Position numbers and translations under genes: made by a program. DNA of 64,000 nt from the NCBI RefSeq assembly GCF_003226325.1, contig NZ_PDOD01000001.1:62001-126000 (forward strand), in the 5' to 3' direction. Positions 38,079-47,138 of this stretch are shown here, in pieces (positions within the stretch are counted from its first letter, which is position 1; each line of letters begins with the position of its first letter). Source of the DNA: Salipaludibacillus keqinensis (lineage in GTDB: Bacteria; Bacillota; Bacilli; Bacillales; Salisediminibacteriaceae). Below the pieces are notes generated by a model. That model ran no database searches. It had not been told where the DNA came from and saw nothing but the letters and a program-made list of their open reading frames with translations.

Positions 38079-39089
38079 CTAAGCTTTTCCTTTGAACATG
38101 ATATTCATAGAAAGAAGTTTGTTGGCAAGGAGGAGAGAAAATAATAAGAAAGTTGTAAAACCGATCCAATAGGAAAGTATTCTTAATGCATCTGCATTCC
38201 ACGGAGCCAAGGAAGAGACAATCATCCCGCCTAATAACGAAAAACAAAAGGTAATGATCACTAAAAAAATCGGATTCAATACTTTGAAGATTAAAAAATC
38301 ACCATTATGTTCGATTTTGTTACGTTCATACAAATAAACAGCTAACCATAAAAATAGTCCAGTTAATATAATAGGCATTAGAATGGCTTGAACACTTGTT
38401 GTGATGCTAAATACATACATAAACGGTGTTAAATATTCGATCCAAATGTGAGAACTAAGATGTACTCGGAAATGGACATTAATCATTTCTTGTATTAATA
38501 AAAATACGCCTAAAGGTAGTATCCCTAAACTAATCGTGAGTACTACTTGAGAAATCATTTCTCCGGAAAAGGTTCCGATCAATAATGCAAAGGTAAAGAA
38601 CATGATAAATCCAAGTAAAGGTCCCCACAGCAATTCTATCCATGAAACAAGGTATAATGATGAACGATACTCTGATTGGTAAATGATAAAATAAGCAATG
38701 AAAAAATTAATTAAATGGAAAAGAGAGATTGCTACAACCCCGTAGCACCACTTAGCTAAAAACAGATGCTTTCTCGTAAAAGGCAATGAGAATGTAAAGT
38801 CGTTTCTTCTCGTATTCCGTTCAAGGCCGATGAGCAAACAAGCTAATGTAATGATAGAAATAGATAATATGAGAGGTAACAGGCCTTGGGAAAAGATCTG
38901 CAGTACATCCCATGCTTGGACTTCATAAACATAGTCTTCTATTTGCTGTGCTTGTTCTTCTCGTTCTTGCCATGTTTCTAAAGAAAGAATAGATTGAAAA
39001 GGCATGTGAAGAACAAATAAAGCAAGAATCATCCAAATGATCATTCTCGTTTGTTTGTAATTCTGATACCAAAGAGCTTTACGAAACAT
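38079..39089 (-). CDS. ABC transporter permease, YtrC/D-like
   Basis: A 336-aa membrane protein with about seven helices and an N-terminal basic segment (FRKALWYQNYKQTRM). It follows the ATPase and a YtrA-type regulator. In B. subtilis the ytrGABCDEF operon responds to cell-wall antibiotics such as bacitracin-type and lipid II binders. I start at 39089, where AGGTGG lies 8 bases upstream; two earlier in-frame starts are crowded against that site. It overlaps the end of the ATPase gene by 11 bases. Confidence 0.78.
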   Translation of the reverse strand: MFRKALWYQNYKQTRMIIWMILALFVLHMPFQSILSLETWQEREEQAQQIEDYVYEVQAWDVLQIFSQGLLPLILSISIITLACLLIGLERNTRRNDFTFSLPFTRKHLFLAKWCYGVVAISLFHLINFFIAYFIIYQSEYRSSLYLVSWIELLWGPLLGFIMFFTFALLIGTFSGEMISQVVLTISLGILPLGVFLLIQEMINVHFRVHLSSHIWIEYLTPFMYVFSITTSVQAILMPIILTGLFLWLAVYLYERNKIEHNGDFLIFKVLNPIFLVIITFCFSLLGGMIVSSLAPWNADALRILSYWIGFTTFLLFSLLLANKLLSMNIMFKGKA

Positions 39090-39954
39090 CTTCATCACCA
39101 CCTAATTTAGCCACAAATAAATCTTCTAAAGACAAAGGAAGTTCTTCGTAAAGAAGGGGAGAAGCCTCTTGCAGTTTCTGATAAATATCTTTATCTTGTT
39201 GGTCGATCATGATTGTGTAAACCCTGCCTGTTTGACTTAATATATCCACGTGTTGAGAAATGTAATCGGGCATGTCTCCATTGAAAACAATTTGAACTTT
39301 TCTGTACATTTCCTTCATTTCATCCAATTCATAGTGACTATCTACTTTTCCATCTTTGATCATAATAATATCATTGGCCATGAATTCAAGCTCATCGAGT
39401 CGGTGAGAGGAAATAATGACAGATACTTCATTGGTTGAAACTTCTTCTACAAGTATTTTTAAGATTTGTTTCTTTACGATCACATCAAGGCCATCGGTCG
39501 GCTCATCCAAGAGAATATATTTCGCTTTCGTTGAGAATGCCACAACGAGTGAGAAGAGTGCTTTCATACCTTTCGAATAATTACCGATTTTATTTATGGG
39601 TGATAATGAGAATCGCCTCATTAATTTATGAAAATAGTCTTCATCAAATTTCGGATAAATACTTTTATATAAAGTAAGCATTTCCTTTGTACTGTAATTC
39701 TTCAGCGCTTCCGAAGAATCTGGAACAAAGATGACTTGTTCTTTTAATTGAGGGTGTTTAAAAACACTATGTTCATCTATAAGAACATCCCCTTGAGTTG
39801 GATCTAAAATACCGACCATCGTGCGGAGTAAAGTCGTTTTTCCTGCGCCATTTCGTCCAACGATTCCGACGATACTACCTGTTTTTACCTGAAAGTCGAT
39901 ATCTGATAAAATTTGTTTGCCGTGAATCAATTTTGATATATGGTTAACTTTCAT
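39079..39954 (-). CDS. ABC transporter ATP-binding protein, YtrB-like
   Basis: A 291-aa ATPase with Walker A GIVGRNGAGKTTLL, the signature NYSKGMKAL (a degenerate form of LSGGQ), Walker B YILLDEPTDGLD and the switch His in IISSHRLDELEFM. It pairs with the downstream permease as an exporter or resistance-type transporter. The ATG at 39954 overlaps the gntR stop region by 11 bases and has a G-rich ribosome-binding site. A longer in-frame start lies inside gntR and is unlikely. Confidence 0.88.
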   Translation of the reverse strand: MKVNHISKLIHGKQILSDIDFQVKTGSIVGIVGRNGAGKTTLLRTMVGILDPTQGDVLIDEHSVFKHPQLKEQVIFVPDSSEALKNYSTKEMLTLYKSIYPKFDEDYFHKLMRRFSLSPINKIGNYSKGMKALFSLVVAFSTKAKYILLDEPTDGLDVIVKKQILKILVEEVSTNEVSVIISSHRLDELEFMANDIIMIKDGKVDSHYELDEMKEMYRKVQIVFNGDMPDYISQHVDILSQTGRVYTIMIDQQDKDIYQKLQEASPLLYEELPLSLEDLFVAKLGGDEDVS

Positions 39955-40339
39955 CGCTGTGTCCCCCCATGTCATCATAAGCGTCATTTAACCACTGGAG
40001 AAGTTCATTTTTAGATAAACCAGCATAATAGCTGTCGATAATTACTTGGTTAAAAGAATGCTTTAAACTTTCTACTTTTTTTGGATCGAACGATTGGGTT
40101 AAAGCTTCTGAAATAAATGTACCTTTGCCTCTCAGTGTAACAATAACTCCTTGACGCTCTAGTTCCTGATAGGCTTTACTGACGGTGTTCGGGTTTATCA
40201 CCATTTGGGATGAGAGCTCACGGACAGAGGGAAGTTTTTCATTTGGCTTCAATATTCCTTTAGCACACATTTCCTTCACTTGATGAATCACTTGTTCATA
40301 CAATGGAATGTTTTTCTTCGGATCAATTTGAAAGTACAT
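39944..40339 (-). CDS. GntR family regulator, YtrA subfamily
   Basis: A 131-aa protein with an N-terminal winged helix-turn-helix (LYEQVIHQVKEMCAKGILKP, then KLPSVRELSSQMVINPNTVSKAYQELERQGV). Its effector domain has only about 50 residues, the hallmark of the YtrA subfamily. These regulators usually repress the ABC operon they head. Here an inverted repeat TACACT-N3-AGTGTA overlaps the promoter, fitting autorepression. The ribosome-binding site is AGGCGGTG. Confidence 0.9.
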   Translation of the reverse strand: MYFQIDPKKNIPLYEQVIHQVKEMCAKGILKPNEKLPSVRELSSQMVINPNTVSKAYQELERQGVIVTLRGKGTFISEALTQSFDPKKVESLKHSFNQVIIDSYYAGLSKNELLQWLNDAYDDMGGHSDES

Positions 40340-40416
40340 GGGTTCACCGCCTTTGAAAATTGAACGATTGTTGCTCGTTTAATCATTGATTGTCTTATTT
40401 GTATTACATGTATTAG

Positions 40417-40454
40417 TACACTTTTAGTGTATATGGGTTTGACTGGAACGTCAA
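40417..40454 (-). promoter_or_regulatory. Promoter and operator of the gntR-ABC operon
   Basis: The minus strand reads TTGACG (40449-40454), 17 bases, then TACACT (40426-40431). The -10 is half of the inverted repeat TACACTTTTAGTGTA (40417-40431). I recall B. subtilis YtrA using the same AGTGTA/TACACT half-sites with a longer spacer. Confidence 0.6.
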
Positions 40455-40491
40455 CAATCCCTAAGCTTTAGAACTCTGAGCTTAGGGATTG
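40455..40491 (-). terminator. 13-bp hairpin at the end of tupC
   Basis: CAATCCCTAAGCT and AGCTTAGGGATTG are perfectly complementary with an 11-base loop that contains the tupC stop codon. No T-run follows; the next bases are the -35 of the gntR promoter. Confidence 0.5.
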
Positions 40492-41247
40492 TGATGAAGG
40501 TATAAGGGATTGACTTGAACGGGCTTTATGCCACGGGTGAAGAAACGATTTCAACTGAGGCGATGGCGATAGAAGGACATCGTGGATTCTTCCTTTATCT
40601 GTGACTTTTCCATTATATAAATATAGAAGATGACTGGCAAGGAACTCGATATCCGTTAAATCGTGACTAATTAAAAAAGTTGTTGTACAAGTTTCTGTTA
40701 GGACTTGCTGGAGCTCTTCAAGTAATACCATTTTGATGGGGAAATCGAGAGCTGAGAAAGGTTCATCTAAAAATAAGACACTCGGTTCAAGAACAAACGC
40801 TCTAGCCAGGTTCATACGTTGAGCTTCGCCCCCGGATAGCTTATGAGCTTGCACGTTGGCTAAGTGAGGTATTTTAAATTTGTCGAGCCACATCATAACG
40901 CGCTTATATCGATCTTTTTTTCGGACCTTTCTAATCTTAAGACCGATTTCAACGTTTTCGAAAACTGTGCCGACAAATCTATAAGAATGTTGAAAGACAC
41001 ACGCCCACTCCCGCCTTATACTTAAAGGAGGTGTGGTTATATTAATAGATTTTCCTTTGTAAATCATTGTTCCAGCTGCTGGAGGCTCAAGAAGGCTCAT
41101 GGCTTTTAACAGCGTTGATTTTCCTGTACCGTTTTCACCCATAATGCCAATGATTTGTCCTTTACTGATAGAGAGGTGGTCAAGAGTGACAATAGTTGTC
41201 ACAGACTTCTTGCATGTGAAATGATGAAATTCCATCCAATTCGTCAT
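40468..41247 (-). CDS. tupC: Tungstate ABC transporter ATP-binding protein
   Basis: A 259-aa ATPase with Walker A GIMGENGTGKSTLLK, signature LSGGEAQRM, Walker B SVLFLDEPFSALD and switch His in FLISHDLTDIEF. With the adjacent permease and TTTS-type binding protein it forms a tungstate (Tup) importer. Its start overlaps the tupB stop as ATGA. A Ser/Leu-rich C-terminal extension of about 20 residues ends in the hairpin. Confidence 0.88.
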   Translation of the reverse strand: MTNWMEFHHFTCKKSVTTIVTLDHLSISKGQIIGIMGENGTGKSTLLKAMSLLEPPAAGTMIYKGKSINITTPPLSIRREWACVFQHSYRFVGTVFENVEIGLKIRKVRKKDRYKRVMMWLDKFKIPHLANVQAHKLSGGEAQRMNLARAFVLEPSVLFLDEPFSALDFPIKMVLLEELQQVLTETCTTTFLISHDLTDIEFLASHLLYLYNGKVTDKGRIHDVLLSPSPQLKSFLHPWHKARSSQSLIPSSQSLSSEF

Positions 41248-41942
41248 GTTGTCACATCCTTTTGTTGAAACCTAAGAAGAATAAAAGTAAGCATAAACGC
41301 AATCGCCATGAGGATGAACGAAAGAGCAAGAGCTATGTGGAAATTACCACGAGAGACTTCCATGACCATAGCTGTTGTTAAGATTCTTGTTTGACCTTGT
41401 AAGTTTCCACCGACCATCATGGCCGCACCTACTTCAGCGAGCACTCTGCCTAACCCGGCCATAATTGCTGCACAGAGACCAAATTGTGCCTGTTTTAAAT
41501 AAAGTAAGAGACTTTGTGGTTTAGTTGGGGCCAGTGCTTTAATTTGGAGTCTGGTTCCGTCGTCTATCTTCTTAAAAGCTGAGTAGGATAGGGAAATGAG
41601 AATGGGTAATGATACTATAATTTGCGCGATTACAATAGCATTGACAGTAAATAGCCATTGCCATTCTCCAAAGGGACCTGACCTCCATAAGAACATTGTG
41701 ACCCATAATCCGGCAACTACCGGAGGAAGCCCCATTCCTGCATGACTCACAAGTAATATAATTTTTTTTCCGGCGAAATGTTTGAAGGCAAGTAACATAC
41801 CAATCGGTACACCGAGGACTGTACTGATAAAAGTAGAGAAGATACAAACTTGGACAGTGAGCCAAGTAATTTGAAAGACTTCTGAATCTGCAGATATTAT
41901 CATACGTAAGGCTTCCAATAAACCTGTCCAAATTAATTCCAT
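41244..41942 (-). CDS. tupB: Tungstate ABC transporter permease
   Basis: A 232-aa inner-membrane permease with about five helices and the EAA-type loop in LQIKALAPTKPQSLLLYLKQAQ, then AAIMAGLGRVLAEVGAAMMVGG, which is highly characteristic of TupB/WtpB-type permeases. GGAGGTG precedes the ATG. It lies 18 bases after tupA. Confidence 0.9.
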   Translation of the reverse strand: MELIWTGLLEALRMIISADSEVFQITWLTVQVCIFSTFISTVLGVPIGMLLAFKHFAGKKIILLVSHAGMGLPPVVAGLWVTMFLWRSGPFGEWQWLFTVNAIVIAQIIVSLPILISLSYSAFKKIDDGTRLQIKALAPTKPQSLLLYLKQAQFGLCAAIMAGLGRVLAEVGAAMMVGGNLQGQTRILTTAMVMEVSRGNFHIALALSFILMAIAFMLTFILLRFQQKDVTT

Positions 41943-41960
41943 TTCAGCACCTCCAGCGAA

Positions 41961-42797
41961 CTAATCGACCAAATAAGGGAAAAACAATGGTTCGCCCCAT
42001 TCTTCAAAACCGTATGATTTTATTAGAAGTTGAATGTCTTTTCTTATAAAAAAATTGATAAATGTTTCGGCAGCTTCAGTATTTATCTGGTCAGATTGGT
42101 CTGGATGGACTTGCATCACGTGATAAATATTCTCAAGGGATTCATCACCTTGTACAAGGATGCCCAGAGGATCTAAACTGTCTTGTAAATAGAGGAAAGT
42201 TCCACGATCTGTTAAGGTGTAGCCATTCTTCTCGGCAGTTATTCTAAGTGTGTTTCCCATGCCTTGGCCTGTTTCCTGATACGCATCAGGAAAAGTTGTT
42301 ATCCCCGTGTCCTTCCACAACTCTAATTCTTTTAAATGGGTACCTGAATCATCTGCTCTCGAGTAAAAAGGTGCATCTGACTCAATGATGGAGATTAGGG
42401 CGTCTTCTATGGACGAATCTTTCGTTTCGGCAGGGTCGGTAGTAGGTCCTAATAGAACATAATCATTATGCATTACTCGATGTCGATTAATCACTATGCC
42501 TTCCTTCTCAAGGTTTTCTTCTTCAGAGGGAGCATGAACAAGGAGAACATCCGCTTCACCACTCTCAGCCATAGCTAGAGCTTGACCGGAACCTACAGAG
42601 ATGATTTTCACTTCTATACCGGTTTCGTCTTGATAAAGGGGGATTAGTTCATCTAATAGACCACTGTCATAAGTGCTTGTCGTTGTAGCGAGTATTAACT
42701 GTTGACTAGGTTGCGGAATCGCTTCAGAACTGCGTGTTTCAAATATACAGGCTGTTAAAGAAAAAAGAGTTAAGATGAATATGAGCGATTTAAACAT
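41961..42797 (-). CDS. tupA: Tungstate-binding lipoprotein
   Basis: A 278-aa substrate-binding protein. The lipobox LTAC makes C17 the likely lipidated Cys, anchoring it outside the membrane. The oxyanion site ATTTSTYDSGLL, together with SVGSGQALAMAESGEADVLLVHAP and SRADDSGTH, matches TupA. Tungstate would supply W-dependent enzymes or be mobilised in place of molybdate. GAGGG lies 8 bases before the ATG. No Moco or Tuco riboswitch was recognised upstream. Confidence 0.9.
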   Translation of the reverse strand: MFKSLIFILTLFSLTACIFETRSSEAIPQPSQQLILATTTSTYDSGLLDELIPLYQDETGIEVKIISVGSGQALAMAESGEADVLLVHAPSEEENLEKEGIVINRHRVMHNDYVLLGPTTDPAETKDSSIEDALISIIESDAPFYSRADDSGTHLKELELWKDTGITTFPDAYQETGQGMGNTLRITAEKNGYTLTDRGTFLYLQDSLDPLGILVQGDESLENIYHVMQVHPDQSDQINTEAAETFINFFIRKDIQLLIKSYGFEEWGEPLFFPYLVD

Positions 42798-43029
42798 TAG
42801 AAGATCCCTCTTTTACCATAGAATCAAAGATGTCTTTAGACCTTATTACGATAAGAACTTTGTATAATTTTCTCATAATATTTGCAAAAGTGCTATCATT
42901 TGTAAAATGGAAAGTAACCAGCAAAAGATTGTGAATTCACTTGATACTGTCTTTTAAGTTAAATATATACTAGAATGAAGCAATAAGAAATGACAGAATG
43001 TTAGAAAAAAATAGGTATGGAGGGGTTAG

Positions 43030-43917
43030 ATGAGAAAAGTTCTTGTATTAGGCGGAACGAGATTTTTTGGGAAGAGACTTGTGAATAAATTATTGGCAAA
43101 CGGAGATGAAGTTACAGTGGCTACTCGTGGAGAAACGGCCGTCTCTTTCGGGCAAAAAGTTCATCACTTAAAATTAGACCGGTTTGACCGAGGTTCAATG
43201 GAAAAGACCTTTCAAGATGGGGAATGGGACGTGATCTATGACCAAATTTGTTTTTCCCCAGATGATGCAATGGATGCTTGTGAAATTTTTGAGGGGAGAG
43301 TAGGCAAGTATATATTTACATCGACTCTGTCTGTTTATGAATTTAACGACAAATCAGAGAAGATAGAAAAGGATTATGATCCGTACACTAAAGAATTAGC
43401 GTGGGGCCGCAAAGAGCAATTTGACTACGGCGAAGGGAAGCGATTAGCAGAAGCAGTATTTTTCCAGAAAGCTCGTTTTCCCGTTATTGCCCCAAGACCT
43501 CCAGTGGTTTTTGGGATAGATGACTACACGGAGCGCCTTCATTATCATGTTCGTAAAGTAGTAAATGGTGAAACGATTGGAATAGATCATCCAGAGGCAA
43601 ATGTTTCCTTCGTAGATTCAGATGATTTAGCGGAGTTTTTATTCTGGACGGGATTTCAAGATTTTACAGGTCCAATTAACGCATCGTCGCCAGATCAAAT
43701 AAGCCTCGGTGGCATGATCGAAATCATTGAAAAAAATTCGAAGAAAAAAGCGATTGTGGGTCCGGCAAGTGAAGAGACAGGGCGTTCACCAATTAATTTC
43801 CCTGTATCAGCTTATCAGGATGTTACATTAGCAGAAGCCCATGGTTACAAGTTTAAAAGATTATCTGAATGGTTTGAGCCATTGATCTGTGAGATTCTGA
43901 AAGAAGAAAATGGATGA
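43030..43917 (+). CDS. NAD-dependent epimerase/dehydratase family protein
   Basis: A 295-aa extended short-chain dehydrogenase-like protein. The N-terminal GGTRFFGKRLVNKLL is the nucleotide-binding glycine motif. STLSVYEF supplies a Ser and a Tyr, and YGEGKRLAE has the Y-x-x-x-K-like Lys. It probably acts on a nucleotide sugar or is a non-catalytic NAD-binding relative. GGAGG precedes the ATG. A terminator follows, so it is monocistronic. Confidence 0.82.
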   Translation: MRKVLVLGGTRFFGKRLVNKLLANGDEVTVATRGETAVSFGQKVHHLKLDRFDRGSMEKTFQDGEWDVIYDQICFSPDDAMDACEIFEGRVGKYIFTSTLSVYEFNDKSEKIEKDYDPYTKELAWGRKEQFDYGEGKRLAEAVFFQKARFPVIAPRPPVVFGIDDYTERLHYHVRKVVNGETIGIDHPEANVSFVDSDDLAEFLFWTGFQDFTGPINASSPDQISLGGMIEIIEKNSKKKAIVGPASEETGRSPINFPVSAYQDVTLAEAHGYKFKRLSEWFEPLICEILKEENG

Positions 43918-43929
43918 AATAATTTACTT

Positions 43930-43960
43930 CACTCTTATCTATAGATAGGAGTGTTTTTCT
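43930..43960 (+). terminator. Terminator of the epimerase gene
   Basis: CACTC and GAGTG close an inner palindrome TATCTATAGATA and are followed by T5. Confidence 0.72.
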
Positions 43961-43970
43961 TATTTACAGA

Positions 43971-43984
43971 CGTAAACGCTTACT
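43971..43984 (+). promoter_or_regulatory. cre-like site upstream of malL
   Basis: CGTAAACGCTTACT has 12 of 14 matches to the cre consensus, about 90 bases before the malL start. This fits carbon catabolite control of a glucosidase. Confidence 0.45.
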
Positions 43985-44071
43985 TTACGAAAAAGAAGGA
44001 CTGTGGGAAAATGTAAGTAGCAAAACTTTATACATAGTTTTACTTAAATTAATGATGACGGAGGTGGGTTT

Positions 44072-45772
44072 ATGAAAAGGCAATGGTGGAAAGAAGCAGT
44101 AGTTTATCAAATATATCCCCGCAGTTTCAACGATTCCAATGGTGATGGAATTGGTGATCTTCAAGGTATTATTGAAAAAGCAGATTATTTACAGGAATTA
44201 GGTATTGACGTCATTTGGCTTTCACCAGTGTACAAATCTCCTAACGATGATAATGGCTATGACATTAGCGATTATAGAGCCATCATGGACGAATTTGGGA
44301 CAATGGAAGATTGGGACGAGTTACTGGATGCTCTTCATGACCGTGGAATAAAACTAATGATGGATCTCGTAGTGAACCATACCTCGGACGAGCATTCATG
44401 GTTCATAGAGTCCCGTCAATCGAAAGACAATCCTTATCGTGATTACTATATATGGCAAGATCCAAAGGCCGACGGAAGTGAACCAAACAATTGGGTATCT
44501 TTTTTTAGCGGGTCGGCTTGGGAGTATGATGAAAAGACAGAGCAATACTTCTTGCATTTGTTTACGAAACGTCAGCCTGACCTGAATTGGGAAAATCCAG
44601 ATGTGAGAGAAGAAGTGTTTAATCTGATGACTTGGTGGCTTGATCGAGGTGTGGACGGATTTAGAATGGACGTGATTAATAACATTTCAAAAACACCTGG
44701 GTTACCTGATGCCTCTATCAAGGACCCTCAATCTCCCTATCAATTTGCAGCTGAGCATTTTGCTAACGGACCGAGACTGATGGAATTCTTAAGTGAAATG
44801 AAAGAGAAAGTTCTAAATCATTACGACACAATCACCGTAGGAGAAACGGCTTTTTTACCAATTGAAGCTGCTAGAAATATGACGGATGAGGAAAATGGCT
44901 ATCTAAACATGGTGTTTCAATTTGAGCATATGGCTGTGGATGCAAAACCGGGAACTCACGCAGGTAAATGGGAAACGAGACAGTGGGAGTTGCCAGAATT
45001 GAAACAAATCATGACGAAATGGGACAAAGAAATGGAAGGTGTTGGCTGGAACAGTTTATACTTCAATAACCACGATCAGCCCCGCCAAGTGTCACGGTTT
45101 GGAAATGATAAAGAATTTCATAAACAATCTGCAAAACTATTAGCTACGTATCTCCATACGATGAAAGGAACGCCTTATATTTACCAAGGGGAAGAATTGG
45201 GGATGACAAACGTTCAATTTCCATCTATTAATGATTATAGAGACGTGGAAATTCACAATATGTACAAAGAATTCACTGAAGAACGGGGATATTCAGTAGA
45301 AGAAGTTATGAGAAAAATATGGACAACTGGACGGGACAACGCTAGAACACCTGTGCAATGGGATGATACAGTCCATGGTGGCTTTACAGAGGGAACTCCA
45401 TGGATCAAGGTAAATCCTAATTACAAACAGATCAATGCAAAGCAACAATTAAAGGATCCTGACTCTATATTCAACTATTATAAAGAGTTGATCGAGCTGC
45501 GAAAACAAGAAGATGTCATTGTGTATGGAAAATACGATTTATATCTTGCTGATCATGAAGAGCTCTATGTGTACACAAGAACATTGAACGAGGAAAAGAT
45601 ATTAGTCATATTGAACTTTTTTGCTGGTGAGCCGGTATTTGAACTTCCAGAAGGGATCACATTTGCTGAGAAGTCCCTACTGATTAGTAACTATGAGGTA
45701 AATGATAATGAAGCTATTTTAAAAGTGAAGCTTCGACCCTATGAAGCAAGAGTGTACAAATTAACCTATTAG
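44072..45772 (+). CDS. malL: Oligo-1,6-glucosidase / alpha-glucosidase (GH13)
   Basis: A 566-aa intracellular glycosidase that releases glucose from isomalto- and malto-oligosaccharides. The GH13 regions are complete: DLVVNHTSD, the nucleophile D200 in GFRMDVINNIS, the acid/base E258 in TVGETAFL and D335 in NNHDQPR. Val201 just after the nucleophile is the residue that favours alpha-1,6 linkages in Bacillus oligo-1,6-glucosidases, whereas maltases carry Thr or Ala. Phosphotrehalase (TreA) is a close relative and cannot be fully excluded, given the trehalose-type PTS 6.5 kb away. GGAGG precedes the ATG. Confidence 0.88.
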   Translation: MKRQWWKEAVVYQIYPRSFNDSNGDGIGDLQGIIEKADYLQELGIDVIWLSPVYKSPNDDNGYDISDYRAIMDEFGTMEDWDELLDALHDRGIKLMMDLVVNHTSDEHSWFIESRQSKDNPYRDYYIWQDPKADGSEPNNWVSFFSGSAWEYDEKTEQYFLHLFTKRQPDLNWENPDVREEVFNLMTWWLDRGVDGFRMDVINNISKTPGLPDASIKDPQSPYQFAAEHFANGPRLMEFLSEMKEKVLNHYDTITVGETAFLPIEAARNMTDEENGYLNMVFQFEHMAVDAKPGTHAGKWETRQWELPELKQIMTKWDKEMEGVGWNSLYFNNHDQPRQVSRFGNDKEFHKQSAKLLATYLHTMKGTPYIYQGEELGMTNVQFPSINDYRDVEIHNMYKEFTEERGYSVEEVMRKIWTTGRDNARTPVQWDDTVHGGFTEGTPWIKVNPNYKQINAKQQLKDPDSIFNYYKELIELRKQEDVIVYGKYDLYLADHEELYVYTRTLNEEKILVILNFFAGEPVFELPEGITFAEKSLLISNYEVNDNEAILKVKLRPYEARVYKLTY

Positions 45773-45898
45773 AATTTGCAATATAGGTGATGAGCCACAC
45801 ATTGTTTTTGTTCAGCAAGTTACAGGTGCTTTCAGCCAAACAAAGAGTCTGTCCAGCCAAACCACCAAAACAATCCGTAGAAACAGATAATTAAAAAT

Positions 45899-45937
45899 GT
45901 AAAGGGAGTCCTAATCGTTAGGGACTCCCTTTTTCAT
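45899..45937. terminator. Bidirectional terminator between malL and cydS
   Basis: AAAGGGAGTCC pairs with GGACTCCCTTT, with T and A runs on opposite sides. The 125 bases between malL and this hairpin hold nothing recognisable. Confidence 0.87.
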
Positions 45938-45941
45938 TATA

Positions 45942-46079
45942 TCATTTGTTATTATTCTCTTGATCCTCTAGTACAAAGGATGGTGGTTTTGCTTTTGCAC
46001 CCCATACGAAAAATCCTAGAACACTTGCGATGACCACAATAGGAGAAGCCACCATGATTAAAAACCATGTTAAATCCAT
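45942..46079 (-). CDS. cydS: Cytochrome bd oxidase small subunit CydS-like
   Basis: A 45-aa single-helix membrane protein that starts MDLTWFLIMVASPIVVIAS, with a basic patch (AKAKPP) and an acidic end. It lies 27 bases after cydB, behind AAGGAGG. Size, topology, FLIMxAP-type N-terminus and position match CydS, the third subunit seen in the Geobacillus cytochrome bd structure (YthC in B. subtilis). It is too short for usual gene callers. Confidence 0.85.
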   Translation of the reverse strand: MDLTWFLIMVASPIVVIASVLGFFVWGAKAKPPSFVLEDQENNNK

Positions 46080-46106
46080 CTTTTTATACCTCCTTATATG
46101 ACAAGG

Positions 46107-47120
46107 TTATCTTTTACCTTCTACATAATCTGCATCAAATAAAAATAGTTTCATTAACAAATATAATGATGGGATAAGCATTAATAATCCCGCAATAAAT
46201 GCGACAATTAACGAGATAGCCATGGTTTCATTTGTAAATCCATCATAAATCGTTAAGTAAGGATACAATAAATAAGGTAGATGAGCAGCACCATAGCCAA
46301 AGAACGCTGTGAAGTATTGTATCATCACAAAAACGAAAGCTAGACCATAATTTTTTCGTTTCCAAATCAGGAAAGTTGCCGCTGCAAAACTTACGAAAGA
46401 TAAACCGAATACCCACCAAATATCGAGCATGTTATGAAAATGCTCTGCATTTCGTTGACTTAATAAAAAGAATACAATAATTCCCATTCCTATAGCTGGG
46501 ATCGCCCAAGTGAGAGCGTATTTTCTTAATAGTTCCAATGCCTTCGCGTCTTTAGCTCTAGAGGCGTAGTAAGTTAAAAAGCTGGCTGAAATAAACAACA
46601 CACTCACTATTGCTAATATGACTACACCCCAAGAATATAGACTTCCGAACAGTTCGCCATAAAGAAGTTGAACATTCCCGTTTTCGTTTAAGATGTATCC
46701 ACCTTCAGAAATGGTCAGCACTGTCGTTAATGATGCAGGAATGAGCAATCCTGTTGCACCATATAAAAAAGAATAAAACTTACTGTCTTCCGCCCCATAA
46801 GTAGCAAAGGCATAATAAGAGCCCCTAAGAGCAAGTAGAACAATGGCTACACTTCCGGGAATCAAAAGCGCAGTTCCGTAATAATAAGCTGTAGATGGAA
46901 AGAAGCCGACAATCCCGATGAAAAAGAAGACGAGAAAGACGTTTGTTACTTCCCAGACTGGAGATAAATAACGTTGAATAATTTTGTGAATCATATGATT
47001 TTTATTTGTCCGTTTCGTATAGTAACTAAAGAACCCGGCGCCGAAATCAACCGACGCCACGATCAAATAGCCGTATAAGAAGAACCATAGCACCGTAATG
47101 CCTATGACTTCATAAGTCAT
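46107..47120 (-). CDS. cydB: Cytochrome bd oxidase subunit II
   Basis: A 337-aa membrane protein with eight to nine helices. The N-terminal VLWFFLYGYLIVASVDFGAGFF is the family signature, including the Asp-Phe-Gly-x-Gly motif. It pairs with CydA in the quinol oxidase that reduces oxygen to water at low oxygen. It lies 18 bases after cydA and upstream of cydS in one operon. Confidence 0.94.
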   Translation of the reverse strand: MTYEVIGITVLWFFLYGYLIVASVDFGAGFFSYYTKRTNKNHMIHKIIQRYLSPVWEVTNVFLVFFFIGIVGFFPSTAYYYGTALLIPGSVAIVLLALRGSYYAFATYGAEDSKFYSFLYGATGLLIPASLTTVLTISEGGYILNENGNVQLLYGELFGSLYSWGVVILAIVSVLFISASFLTYYASRAKDAKALELLRKYALTWAIPAIGMGIIVFFLLSQRNAEHFHNMLDIWWVFGLSFVSFAAATFLIWKRKNYGLAFVFVMIQYFTAFFGYGAAHLPYLLYPYLTIYDGFTNETMAISLIVAFIAGLLMLIPSLYLLMKLFLFDADYVEGKR

Positions 47121-47138
47121 CCTCTCACACCTTCCTTG

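Noticed and set aside
42798-43029. Possible Moco/Tuco riboswitch before tupA
   Set aside because: No matching conserved core or stem arrangement could be found; only AT-rich promoter-like sequence is present.
43030-45772. malL as phosphotrehalase partner of the PTS gene
   Set aside because: Val after the nucleophile Asp, the distance and the opposite strand favour oligo-1,6-glucosidase, although relatedness to TreA leaves some doubt.
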